DNA from: Diphasiastrum complanatum
Lineage: Eukaryota > Streptophyta > Lycopodiopsida > Lycopodiales > Lycopodiaceae
Assembly: GCA_029204225.1 (NCBI GenBank)
Contig: CM055092.1
Span: forward strand, 18,066,886 to 18,130,885
Length of the DNA: 64,000 nucleotides
Reading direction: 5' to 3'
Shown: piece after piece, positions 54,422-64,000 of the stretch
Layout of the letters: each line of letters opens with the position of its first letter
Position numbering within the stretch: position 1 is the stretch's first letter
Notes under the pieces: generated by a model
Database searches by the model: none
What the model saw: only the letters and a program-made list of their open reading frames with translations
What the model was told of the DNA's origin: nothing
Translations under genes and position numbers: made by a program

Positions 54422-56356
54422 ATGATGATATCTTTTTATGAATCCAAGATGTATGAAGACGAGGATGCTGAGAAGATAGATACATCCAGTGGGAAAGATG
54501 GTATAGTGAGGATAGCATCTGATGATGATCCATTCATTGACCTTCCAAGTGATGAAAAAGAGGATACATCTCAAGATACTACTACTCAACCTCAAGAGAC
54601 AGGTTGGAGAGGTAGGGACAAACCTTTTGGTGCAAGAAGGATTGAAGTTGAAGGTGACAAACACAAGGAGAAGGATGTATCGTGGGATACATTTTCACCA
54701 TGAAGCCGATCACCTGACAGGAAGCTCCCTAAGTGGTTTGAGAGATTGTTGGAGAGCCGTGACATGGATGACTTTCCAGGATCATCTAGCTAGGGAGAGC
54801 TACAAAGATCAACAAGAGACAAGACACAACCTAAAAGGTATGAAGCAAATTATGCTCTCCTATCTAGCATTATTCAAAGCAAAGAACTTTCGACTTATGG
54901 TGAAGCAAAGGATGATGACATTTGGGTCAAGGCCATGGGAGAAGAGATGGAGTCAATTGCTAAGCATAGCACATGGGACTTAGTAGAACCACCAGTTGGC
55001 AAGAAACCCATTGGTTGCAAATGGGTATATAGAACTAAGTACCATGCAGATGGAAGTATAGCAAAGCACAAGGCAAGATTGGTGATCAAAGGGTATGCAC
55101 AAAGTAAAGGCATTGACTATGAGAAGACCTTTGCACCAGTATATAAGTGGAATACTCTATGTTTACTTGTTGCTTTAGCTTCACATTTTGGTTGGCCTTT
55201 GTATCAGATGGATGTGAAATTTGCTTTTCTAAATGGTGAGTTAGAAGAAGAGATGTTCATGGATCAACCTGAAGGCTTTGTAATGAAGGGACAGGAAAAT
55301 AAAGTATGTCTCTTGAAGAAAGCCCTTTATGGTCTTAAACAGGCACCACGTGCATGGTATAGCAGGACTGATGCCTACTTTCATTCAAAGGGGATGGTGA
55401 GAACACATTCTGATCCAAATATATATGTCTTATGCTTTGATGGTATGGTTGCTTTGATTGCTCTTTATGTTGATGACTTGATTATTACGGGAAATAATCA
55501 AGAGATGATAGACATGATCAAGAAAGACCTCATGGAACAATTCGAGATGATAGATCTCAGTCTGATGTATTATTGCCTTGGAGTAGAGGTGTGGCAAAAA
55601 GGACACGAAGTGGGTTTGACACAGGTAAAGTATGTCAAAGAGTTGCTGCACAGGTTTAGGTTGCAGGATTGCAAACCAGTAAATACTCCTATTGAACTAG
55701 GTAAAAAGCTTTCTAAGCTTGATGAGTCACAGTCATTTGATGCTGCACTGTATAGGCAGTTAGTAGGGAGCTTGATTTACCTTACCACGACTAGACCAGA
55801 CATATGCTATGTTGTTGGCATTGTAAGTCAGTTTATGGCAGCACCTACGGAAACGCATTGGAAGGCATCTAAACAAATTTTGCGTTATGTGAAAGGCACT
55901 TCAGATTATGGCTTGATTTACATGAAGCCTGATGGTTTACTTGAGTTGTGTGGCTATGTGGATGCGAATTTGGGGAGGTGACTATGATGATCGTAGATCC
56001 ACCACAGGGTATGTATTCCAGTTTTGTGGTAGTTGCTTTTCCTGGTCTAGTAAGAAGCAAAGTACAATTGCTCTTTCCACCACAGAAGCAGAGTATATGG
56101 CAATGTGTAGTGCAGCACATGAAGCTATATGGTTGAGGCAAATTTTGGAAGAAGTTGGCATGAAGCAGAAAAATCCCACGAGAACTAAACACATTGAGAT
56201 TCAGTATCACTTTATACGTGAGAGGCTGCTGAGTAGTGAAATTCATGTTGTTCATTGTAGCACAGAAGAACAACTAGCTGATATTTTCACTAAGCCACTT
56301 GTTGGAGAAAAGTTTGATAAGTTTAGCTCAAAGCTTTTTGTACTTAAAGTTTGTTG
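54422..56356 (+). pseudogene. Copia I reverse transcriptase-RNase H region
   Basis: The linker after integrase (54422-54703, acidic, ASDDDPFIDLPSDEKEDT) is followed by frameshifts. The RT is open from 54935 to 55981: WDLVEPPVGKKPIGCKWVY, KARLVIKGYAQSKGIDYEK, QMDVKFAFLNGELEEEM, YGLKQAPRAWY, and LYVDDLIITGN with the catalytic YVDD. RNase H starts at YVDANLG and shifts frame at about 55975, then continues YDDRRSTTGYVF, STTEAEYMAM, RTKHIEIQYHF and LADIFTKPL to the stop at 56356. About 25 residues expected before RTKHIE, with the CDN active-site motif, are deleted, so RNase H would be dead even without the frameshift. Integrase and gag are absent. Confidence 0.9.
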
Positions 56357-56402
56357 ACTTTAAAGCTATGTATATGACTATATAAAAAGTAGACTCTACT
56401 TT

Positions 56403-56686
56403 AAGGGAGAGAGTTAGAATTAAAGTAGAATCATTGTGTTATTGTACTGTGGGTCCTATCACTTGATAAGGATCAGTTGGCCTTGCCACGAGGCAAGTCG
56501 ACGGGATGCACGTCCAGCCAACGGCAACCTAGGTCATGCATGGGTTGCCTGAGTGAACAACTATATGTACAGTGTAATTTCATTTTGAGAAATAAAGTTG
56601 CTATGTGAGCTTGCTGTGGAGAGTGCTTTTCTATCTGTGTTATTGTGTAGCATGATCTGTGTTCCTATGCAAAGCAAATTCTAAGT
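56403..56686 (+). mobile_element. Polypurine tract and LTR I, plus-orientation copy
   Basis: AAGGGAGAGA (56403-56412) is the tract; LTR 56413-56686 follows (GTTAGAATTAAAG ... AAATTCTAAGT). It is the 3' LTR of the Copia I region at 54422-56356. Confidence 0.8.
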
Positions 56687-57544
56687 CAATGTATAGCCAA
56701 GAGGCTTTTCGGCCACAATCCTTGCCAACACATTCGATTCATCTGCATCAACTTCGATCAATGAGGTCGAAATGGATGTAGGATTATTACCCGGCAAGTT
56801 TTGTAGGCGAAAAGCTGATGCACCTCTGGTTGAATTCATATCATGTAGAGAAGTTCTGTTGGACAAGTTTGTTGCAATGTGGCCTCTAGATAAAGATGTT
56901 GTGCAGGGTTCCATACCTATTTAGGTGGCAAAAGTTGTCGAAGTGAAGAAAAACTCAGAAGGCTTGGCCATAGAGTTTAAAACATTATGGTATAAACCAA
57001 AATCTAATAAAGGACGTAGAAACTTGAGACAAGTTGACAACTGTACAAAAATTGCTTAGAGAAAGAATGGATTTCGAACAACGATGGACCAGAATATATG
57101 GATTTAGATACGGTTGTTCATGCATGGAAATCAAAGGCAAAAAATAACACTGTGGAAAAATCAATATCTATTCTAAAATATCAGTGGCACACATCAAAGA
57201 ATACATGTCCAAATTATCCGATGAATGTGCAGCTGATATTGGTGAGTAGAGTTCATGATTGTAGTTGTAGAGTCCTGGTTACAATCTTTGTCGCCATAAT
57301 TATTGGACTTGTAATGTATTAGTGAGTGTTAGCAGATTTCAAATTTGCAACAAGTCCAAATTTGTCTTCAAAAGACATGCTTAAAATATAATTCCTTCTG
57401 TAAATTCAGTTGTAAATCCAGCTTGGCAATTTTGTAAAAAGCTGATTTTTTTGTATGCTAGGGTGTGGGCATGTCACCCTATAAGTAAATCCTATTCCAT
57501 GGCATGTGTATTGTAAGACCATGAGGAATCATGATGTAGAAAGT
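56687..57544 (+). pseudogene. Decayed coding region of unknown type
   Basis: A plus-strand frame near 56830-57055 reads VLLDKFVAMWPLDKDVVQGS, a stop, then VAKVVEVKKNSEGLAIEF and LWYKPKSNKGRRNLRQ. Another frame spans 57098-57322. The KVVEVKKN...LWYKPKS texture is reminiscent of C-terminal parts of DUF7869-type proteins, but the match is weak. 57330-57544 is AT-rich and empty. Confidence 0.3.
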
Positions 57545-58241
57545 TTAAAGGCTACGACAATGACCCCGTGCAATAATGACAATAATAACTTTTGCAAGAA
57601 AGACCAGTTGCTCTGAGAATTTTCCATACTTGTGGGCTGACCGAAGGACTAGTAGTTTTCAGGTGCGTAATGGTGGATTTTGCTAACCAACCTTTTTCAC
57701 CCTTCTGATATTGATGTTAGATGAGATTCACTAGTTTATTGAAAGTGGCATGAGGACACCATGAAAATCTATAGAAAGATAAGCTTATAAAATATATTTC
57801 CGGTTGGTTCACAACCATTATGGAGGAATGGTGGGACATTTATAGTCAGCAATAACGGTGATGTCTGTTTTGTATTTCTTGCTAATTTTCTTCAAGTTTA
57901 TTATTTGATGATATTCTACTGCTGGCAATTCAAAATCTCAAAATGTAACTCTTCTGCATAAGATCATAAAAAATGATGATGATTTTCTTCCATTCTGACC
58001 ACATGCAGACTGGAAAGGTAGTCTTATGATCAGACATAACCTATGATTGCTAATGTGTATTCACATAACTACGACTCATTCCCATCAAGATACATGAAAT
58101 CCAATGAGACATATGATACCTTATCACGAACCAGAATAATTTATATTTGATTGCTCTCTAGCTCTAATCCATATATCAACATGATACATATTGGACCAAA
58201 CAAAAATGATTGTTTGTTCGATGAGTAAACTGGAAAAGAAG
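57545..58241 (+). mobile_element. Ty3-type LTR family E fragment
   Basis: From ACGACAATGACCCCGTGCAA to TGGAAAAGAAG. Matches 45060-45450, 63736-64000 and, reversed, 15690-16480. Ends exactly where the J LTR starts, with AGAAG (58237-58241) as the likely target-site half. Confidence 0.8.
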
Positions 58242-58392
58242 TGTTAGCATGTGTGACCAAAACAAAGCAAACACAATGTGTGTTAGTCCAGCGTGGCAAT
58301 CCATGCAACCATTTTCTTGGCATGTATGCTCCCTTTCTATGTTATATAAGCACTCTACGTTGGTTGTCAATGTAGCAACATTTCACAACACA

Positions 58393-58457
<65 letters not shown>

Positions 58458-58505
58458 ACCTACTTTCTCTTGGTTTTCCAACAAGTGTTGTGAGATAACC
58501 CAACA
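58242..58505 (+). mobile_element. LTR J (5')
   Basis: 264 bp. TATA-like GTTATATAAGC at about 58340-58350, and a 59-bp CT microsatellite at 58395-58453 that makes it longer than the 198-bp copy at 45-242. Confidence 0.85.
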
Positions 58506-58507
58506 AA

Positions 58508-58521
58508 GGTTATGGGCCCAC
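58508..58521 (+). other. Primer-binding site matching the anticodon arm of initiator tRNA-Met
   Basis: GGTTATGGGCCCAC, two bases after the LTR. It is complementary to GUGGGCCCAUAACC, which spans the CAU anticodon of plant initiator tRNA-Met. This is internal to the tRNA, as in Drosophila copia, where a tRNA half primes. Confidence 0.7.
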
Positions 58522-58690
58522 ACACATTCATCCTCTTGTGATTTCAGTTTTCTCTCTTATGCTGTCCAGCGATGGCACCACCAACAAAGATATGGGCTAC
58601 AACATGCTTGCAATACTCCTCTTGTCTTCCTCTCATCTACTAATGTTCTCTCATCCCTTTGACAGACATCTCTGAGGCACTATTTTGAAG

Positions 58691-59349
58691 ATGGCATCAG
58701 TTGCTCAATGCCAAGCCATAGAGAAGTTCAATGGAGAGAACTTCCATCTATGGAAGCTGAAGATGGAGATGGTGCTCCATGATCGTGATCTGTGGGAGAT
58801 TGTTTCAGGCGAGAAACAAAAGCCAGAAGATCCTCAAGGAAGAGCAGCATGGGCAAAGGAAGAAAACAAAGCCAAGGCCATCCTCCTCCTGAGCATTAAT
58901 GACACTGAATTAATGCATATGTCTATTCTGCAGAGACAGCAAAGCAAATCTGGGATTTGCTGAAGGGGATGTACCAATCATCTTCCATAAGCAACAAGTT
59001 GCATCTGAGAAGGAGTCTCACAATGTTGAAGTTGTCAGAAAATGACTCTATGAGAAACTTGTTGTCATCCAATGCAAGATTGATGAAGATGAGAAAATAG
59101 TTCTACTTCTTAATAGTTTGCCAGAATCCTATGCATCTCTGGCCTTTGTTCTTATATGCACACCAGGAATGACAAGCATTCAAGCTGTCAAATCACTCCT
59201 CTTGCAAGAAGAATTGAGAAAGAAAGATGCAAACATGGGAACCAGTGGGAGTAGTGAACTTGCTCTCTTCTCAAAGGCAAGCAGAAGCATGGCAGATAAG
59301 GAGAAATGCACATATTGTGGCAAACTTGGCCACAATCCAAACAAATGCT
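58691..59349 (+). pseudogene. Copia J gag with zinc knuckle
   Basis: Begins MASVAQCQAIEKFNGENFHL at 58691, then WKLKMEMVLHDRDLWEIV and KAKAILLLSINDTELMH, the UBN2-type gag fold. A frameshift near 58925 is followed by AKQIWDLLKGMYQSSS. After 59098 the frame gives LPESYASLAFVLICTPGM and the knuckle CTYCGKLGHNPNKC (CX2CX4HX4C), ending at 59349. Frameshifts and a stop at 59097 make it inactive. Confidence 0.85.
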
Positions 59350-59681
59350 GAAAAAAGGCCTATGATGATGCCCAGTCATATGAAGCTCATTTGGTTCAAG
59401 AAGAAGAAGAAACAGTAGCATTGTGATCTAGATTATCAATGTAGAACAAAGGCATGTGAATGTAGAAGGAGTGCAAGAGAGGAAGCTTAGTGCATTAAAA
59501 AGGATGACGTGAAGTTTCAATTGTACTTGTAGAGCATTTATGTGTGGGAGGTTCTAAGAGTGATAATGCTACAAAATATGTTACTGTTACAATGTTTTTA
59601 TCAAGTGACGGATTGTTAGCATGTGTGACCAAAACACAGCAAACACAATGTCTTCAAGCACTGCATGCATATCCACACAGT

Positions 59682-60003
59682 GTGTTGGCGTGAGAGAAAT
59701 ACAATTTTCTCATGAGTGGATGTCTCGCTTACTAGCGGACTTGTGGATCACTATGGATCATGATCACAGAGCTCGTCTAGCACGTAGGCGGACTTCTTGT
59801 CTGTATGTCGTCTTGATTGCTTACTAGCATCAGACTACTTCATCTGTGTATGTTCTGTCAAGTGTTAAGTGTCATCCAGTAAGTATATAGTCGCTATATG
59901 TAACTTTAAGATTAGAGTGATTAAGCATCTAGAACTAACCAGGAAATTACAAGAGTGGCAAATTAGCCACGACCTAGAGTGTATCTGCTGATGTCATGCC
60001 ATC
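59682..60003 (-). mobile_element. Copia D 3' LTR, inverted copy
   Basis: Reverse complement of 43508-43829 with few differences. Minus-sense end CACGCCAACA at 59682. Confidence 0.65.
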
Positions 60004-60197
60004 AGATTAGATATCTGTACTTCTGGGTACTTGCATGACCTTTGCTGGTCCTCTTTGGAGCGTGAGGGCAAAAAAGGTTTTACGACATTTTTCATGTCGC
60101 ATCATTGGTTTCGTTTCCGTCATCTGAATTTCTTGTGTTGGACCGCAAAAGATTCTTGTTCGCGAATCTTTCGTGTTTGTGTCTTTTCGTCAGGTGT

Positions 60198-61742
60198 TCA
60201 CAAAACTTTCGTGCTTCGTGTCTCTTGACTTTCGTGTTCGCGAACATCTTCGTCAGGTAGAGGGTTGAAAGCTAGAAAATATTTGTAAATAGAAACATTT
60301 TGTTTCTTCAGCTCCCTCTCAAAGCATGATAGCTTTACGATCCCGAGACTGCTCCTCTGTCTCTCAAAAAGTCCTTTGTCCATGGCTTTGGGGGAGATGT
60401 CAGCAGCCATGTCTTTCATTCCGATGAAGGTGGTCTGCAACATCTTCTTTTCAATTAGATCCCTGATCAAGTGATACTTGATCGCAATGTGCTTCGTTCT
60501 GGAATGGAACACGAGATCTTTTGTCAGGTGTATTGTAGAGGTGTTGTCCATTTGCAAGATGAGAGGCTCGTTCCTTGTTCTGCCCAATTTGTCTAGGAAC
60601 TGCCTTAGCCATATCATCTCGTTGACCATCTTTCTTGCTGTAATGTACTCTGCCTCGCAGGATGACTGGCCACAACGGTCTGCTTCTTGCTGATCCAGAG
60701 AACTGTGCTCCTGATGCGATGGTTCATCCTCCTGAGACGCTTTTACAGTTGTCCTTGAGAGATGCCCAGCTAGCATCACTGTAAGAAAGTATCTTGAAAC
60801 CTGCATCACGACAATAGCAGAAGCCATAATCCCTCAATAATTGAAGACATTGCAAAATCTGTTTTGCAATCTTCCAATGTGTTGAGCCTGGATTTGTGCA
60901 GAATTGGCTCATCCTGAATACTGCATAAGCAATATCAGGACGTGTATTGTCTGCAAGGTACATCAGTGATCCTATCAACTTCTTGTAAGGCATGAGTTGC
61001 ATCTGTTCTCTCTCTTCCTCATTCTTCGGATAGTCATCGTTTGTCAGCACCGTCCCTGCGAGCATTGGAGTATTTGCTCCTTTGCAGTTCAGCATCCCAA
61101 AGTCCTCTAGGATCTTCTGGGTATATTTGGACTAGTGAAGGTATACCTTACCTCCCTCGTAGTCCCTTTAAATTTGTAAGCCTAGGTAACCCCTGGCTTA
61201 TCCTAGATCCATGATCTCGAAATGTTTCGAGTCGTCAGTCTTCACTTCAGCAATTAGCTGCTCACTCCTGCAAAGTATCAGAGTGTCGTCCACATATACA
61301 GCCACAATGATGATCTACCCATCTATAAATCTGACATATACATTGGAATCAGCCAACATAGGCTTGAATCCTAATGATTTTAGGGCTTGATCTTTCTTCT
61401 TGTACCATTGTCGGGCTGATTGTTTGAGACCGTAGATACTTCTATGCATTCTGCATGCATAGTCAGGAAGTGAATTTGAGACATATTTTGGGGTTTGATC
61501 CATATAGACCTCTTCGTCTAGTTCGCCATGCAAGAAGATTGTCTTCTCATCCACAATGTGGATCCTGAGGTCATAAGTTGCAGCATATGCAAATAACAGA
61601 CGTAGGGATGAATGTTTGACAACAGGAGAGAAGGTTTTAGAGTGGTCAATACCATATCTCTGAGAAAATTCCTTCGCTACAAGCCTTGGCTTGTATTTCG
61701 TCACATTCCCATCTAGTCAGTATTTAAGCTTGAAAATCCATT
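60198..61742 (-). pseudogene. Copia D reverse transcriptase-RNase H, minus-strand copy
   Basis: Reading leftward: KPRLVAKEFSQRYGIDHSKT, HGELDEEVYMDQTP, YGLKQSARQWYKKKD, and, after a stop at FIDG, VAVYVDDTLIL. Then 61095-60724 gives ANTPMLAGTVLTND, RPDIAYAVFRMSQF and SYSDASWASL, and 60660-60240 gives SSCEAEYITARK, QMDNTSTIH, FHSRTKHIAIKYH. Stops after FIDG and at GL-stop-GLGL lie at the same codons as in the plus copy at 41779, so they predate the duplication. A short deletion lies near the QEEA/CSGSA point (about 60690). In this copy YGLKQSARQW is intact and the RNase H Asp is kept. Confidence 0.9.
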
Positions 61743-62370
61743 TGCATTTGACAGTCTTGTGCTTATGTGGTAATGGCTCCAATGTCCATACCTAGTTCTT
61801 CCTCATGGACTCCATCTCTTCATTCATGGCTTGGATCCATCTGTCCTTTTCAAGACTTTCAATTGCTTCCTTGAAAGCCTTTGGTTCACCACTGAATCCG
61901 CAGAACTCTTCTAATATGAAAGCTGAGCTGCTTGGCACATATCTTACTGGCGCTCTTCGTGGTCTAGTCGACCTTCTAGGATATCCTCATGGGAAAGCAA
62001 TGCCTTTGTCTTTGTCTGCTCTGCTTGGTCCGGAACCATCTTGGTCTACAGGAACTGTAGCAGTAGGCTGCCTCTCAAATCTTTTTTCTTCAAAACTTTA
62101 TAACTGACATGATCGTCATTGGCCATTGTCCTGCTTTCATCAAATCTGACATCTCTCACTGTTTTCACAGTGTTTGTCTCTGGCATGTAGACTATGTAGT
62201 ATGACAAATTGTTGTCATAACCTACCATAGATCCCTGCTTGGCTTTCTCATCAAGCTTCTTTTGAAGCTTATCTGGAATATGTACATAAGCTGCACAGCC
62301 AAAGATTCTGACATGAGACAGGTTGGGCTTTCTACCCCACCATAACTCATGTGGTGTCGTGTGAGGAACA
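61743..62370 (-). pseudogene. Copia D integrase C-terminus and linker
   Basis: Minus-strand continuation upstream of the RT: PHTTPHELWWGRKPNLSHVR, then FGCAAYVHIPDKLQKK and GSMVGYDNNLSYYIVY (integrase C-terminal part). After a frameshift come RRSTRPRRAPVRYVP and MNEEMESMRK, leading into the RT. The catalytic core of the integrase is missing: the frame begins right at the LTR fragment at 62371. Confidence 0.8.
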
Positions 62371-62640
62371 CCTGATCACAGGACTCGTCTCGCACGCAGG
62401 CGGACTTCTTGTATGTATTTTGTCTTGATTGCTTACTAGCATTAGACTACTTCATCTGTGTATGTTTTGTCAAGTGTCATCTAGTAAGTATATAGTTGCT
62501 CTATGTAACTTTAATATTAGAGTGATTAAGCATCTGGAACTAATCAGGAAATTACAAGAGTGGCGGATTAGCCACGACCCAGAGTGAAACTGCTGATGTC
62601 ATGCCATTAGATCAGATATCTGTACTTTAACTGTGTGACA
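62371..62640 (-). mobile_element. Copia D LTR fragment fused to the integrase
   Basis: Reverse-sense homologue of about 43490-43755, joined directly to the integrase frame at 62370. A large deletion removed the LTR end, primer site, gag, protease and integrase core. Confidence 0.75.
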
Positions 62641-62934
62641 GCCATAAGTAAACTTTTGTAGATGCTTTCAATAAATGTGAGAAAAATGGAAATATATATA
62701 GTAAGAGCTTTGTAACCCACGCTAGAGCATAGATGAAGATCCTAAATGCTTCGGAGCTGAAACCACTACCTTGAATCAAAGTCTCATGTTCAAGATGTCA
62801 CAAGTACATTTATTAGATAACTCTTCTATCTACTCATTTCGACAAAGCCCTCCATCCTCCAAAAATACATCCTCCATCCATAGTGCTCACACAAATTGGA
62901 TCATCCTTTTTTAGCATGTACTCTTTTAATGAAT
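62641..62934. other. No gene seen
   Basis: AT-rich spacer; no coding or repeat partner noticed. Confidence 0.35.
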
Positions 62935-63343
62935 TTTAGGGCATTTCGTTCTGGACCACTATGCTCTAGAATGTACTGTCCATAATGCACAATAGATTCC
63001 GACCCTTTTTGATCATGCTCCAATAACAAAGTGTTCCCAAATCCATACTCAAGTGGGATGGAGCATGCAGGCTAGATTTTCTCTGTTTCCAATTTTAGGG
63101 AATTTTGAAATTTTTTTGACACGTTCTGGACCACTATGCTCTAGAGGGTACTGTCTAGAATGCACAATACATTCTGACCTATTTTAGTCATGCTCCAAAT
63201 TTCCAATTCTAGGCCATTTTGAAATTATTTTTACATGTTCTGGACCACTATGCTCCAAAATGTACTGTCCATAATGCATAATACATTCTAACCCATTTTG
63301 GTCATGCTCCAAAAATAGAGTGATCCGAAATCTACACTCAAGG
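62935..63343. repeat. Three imperfect tandem repeats of ~115-130 bp
   Basis: Each unit has TTCTGGACCACTATGCTC, then TACTGTC(C/T)A(T/G)AATGCA, a (C/T)ATTC(T/C)(G/A)AC run, and CATGCTCCAA, starting near 62948, 63124 and 63239 (the first is longer). Decayed minisatellite. Confidence 0.8.
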
Positions 63344-64000
63344 CCCATGCTAGCATTAAGTGCCATACTATAACATCATCTATTGGACATGCTATATATA
63401 GCACCATACTTCTACACCTTGAGTGATTAAAGACCAGAATTATCTTCATGCACACTATCCTGACAAAAGCATTTCTTCAAGGAATTCAACAACTAAAACT
63501 CTTCCTGATTCCTGTAGACAAATCTAGCTTATTTGGTACCTAATATAGCCTCAAAAGAAAAATCTTGAAGCTTACGTGGCATTAATATGATATATCTACT
63601 TTGAGGAGATATCTCCAAGAGTTTGTCTTCTGATTATCGAGTGCTTTCCGCAAGAACAATCGAGAAGTTATTGATAAACGCACCATCAAACCATTAGCTC
63701 CCTCCAAAGACTACACTCAGCTACAAGACTTCCACCACCTACGACAATGACCTCGTGCAATAATGACAATAATAAGTTTCACAAGAAAGACCAGCTGCTC
63801 TCAGAATTTCCCATACTTGTGGGCTGACCGAAAGGCAAGTAGTTTTTAGGTGCGTAATGATGGATTTTGCTAACCAACCTTTTTCACCCTTCCGATATTG
63901 ATATTAGATGAGATTCACTAGTTTATTGAAAGTGGCATAAGGACACCATGAAAATCTACAGAAAGATAAGCTTATAAAATATATTTCCGGTTGGTTCACA
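63344..64000 (+). mobile_element. Ty3-type LTR family E fragment, running off the window
   Basis: Matches 44690-45260 and, from 63736, 57545-57800. It has about 100 bp near 63630-63735 (TTATTGATAAACGCACC, TTAGCTCCCTCCAA) that 44690-45460 lacks but the old reversed copy has at about 16500-16560. It is therefore the more complete of the two in this part. Confidence 0.8.

Larger units (their letters stand above)
58242..59650 (+). mobile_element. Gag-only Copia-type element J
   Basis: 5' LTR 58242-58505 (TGTTAGCATG...CCCAACA), primer site 58508-58521, gag pseudogene 58691-59349, tail, and a 3' LTR that starts at 59614 and is cut at 59650 by Copia D sequence. The interior is only about 1.1 kb; no protease, integrase or RT is present, so the copy is non-autonomous or internally deleted. 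Confidence 0.8.

Overview
This is eukaryotic DNA from a land plant. It carries an intron-split alpha-expansin, an HD-Zip II exon, a CACTA transposon with a TNP2-type transposase, Copia (Ty1) and Ty3-type retroelements whose primer sites match plant initiator tRNA-Met, and degenerate telomere-like CCCTAAA blocks. Repeats are very dense, old, nested and mutually inverted, and genes are sparse. That suggests a large genome such as a gymnosperm, but the species cannot be fixed from the sequence. No rRNA, tRNA, CRISPR or organelle genes were seen.

Layout. 1-242 is the end of a Copia-type element (family J). About 250-10,710 is a degenerate CACTA element: palindromic GTGGATAATCCAC subterminal repeats on both flanks, a minus-strand accessory ORF and a plus-strand TNP2 pseudogene, with a minus-strand Copia fragment and LTR nested near its right end. 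11.8-13.9 kb holds two inverted-repeat partners of segments further right. 14.0-15.4 kb is a three-exon alpha-expansin with a broken C-terminus, followed by a reversed Ty3-type LTR (family E). 17.4-20.1 kb has an LTR, an unknown minus-strand ORF, a promoter-like region with three ACACGTG cores, and a frameshifted centromeric-histone-H3-like (CENH3-like) coding block. 21.2-23.1 kb is the 3' part and LTR of family F. 23.6-28.5 kb is mostly gene-empty. 28.6-30.4 kb is a minus-strand Ty3-type GAG with an unfamiliar second ORF and no visible pol. 31.0-34.3 kb has a second F LTR, a lone CACTA-like terminus, a second family G LTR, and adjacent fragments of an HD-Zip II gene and an NPF (NRT1/PTR) transporter gene.

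34.5-51 kb is dominated by duplications. A Copia integrase fragment abutting CACTA sequence occurs at 35.5-37.6 kb and again at 48.8-50.7 kb. A partial second CACTA copy spans 37.6-41.8 kb. Copia D pol (41.8-43.8 kb) has an inverted partner at 59.7-62.6 kb. A Copia F element with LTR, primer site, gag and protease lies at 45.9-48.8 kb. 51.4 kb carries three GC-rich hairpins. 52.5-56.7 kb has a minus-strand DUF7869-like pseudogene and a Copia I reverse transcriptase/RNase H region between two inverted 274-bp LTRs. 57.5-64 kb contains two more family E LTR pieces, a gag-only Copia J element whose primer site matches the anticodon arm of initiator tRNA-Met, and the inverted Copia D copy.

The only candidate host genes are the expansin, the CENH3-like block and the HD-Zip II and NPF fragments, and each looks damaged or partial. 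Everything else that can be recognised is transposon-derived and mostly decayed. No operon-like cooperation between genes is expected. The main information here is the order of nesting and duplication events.
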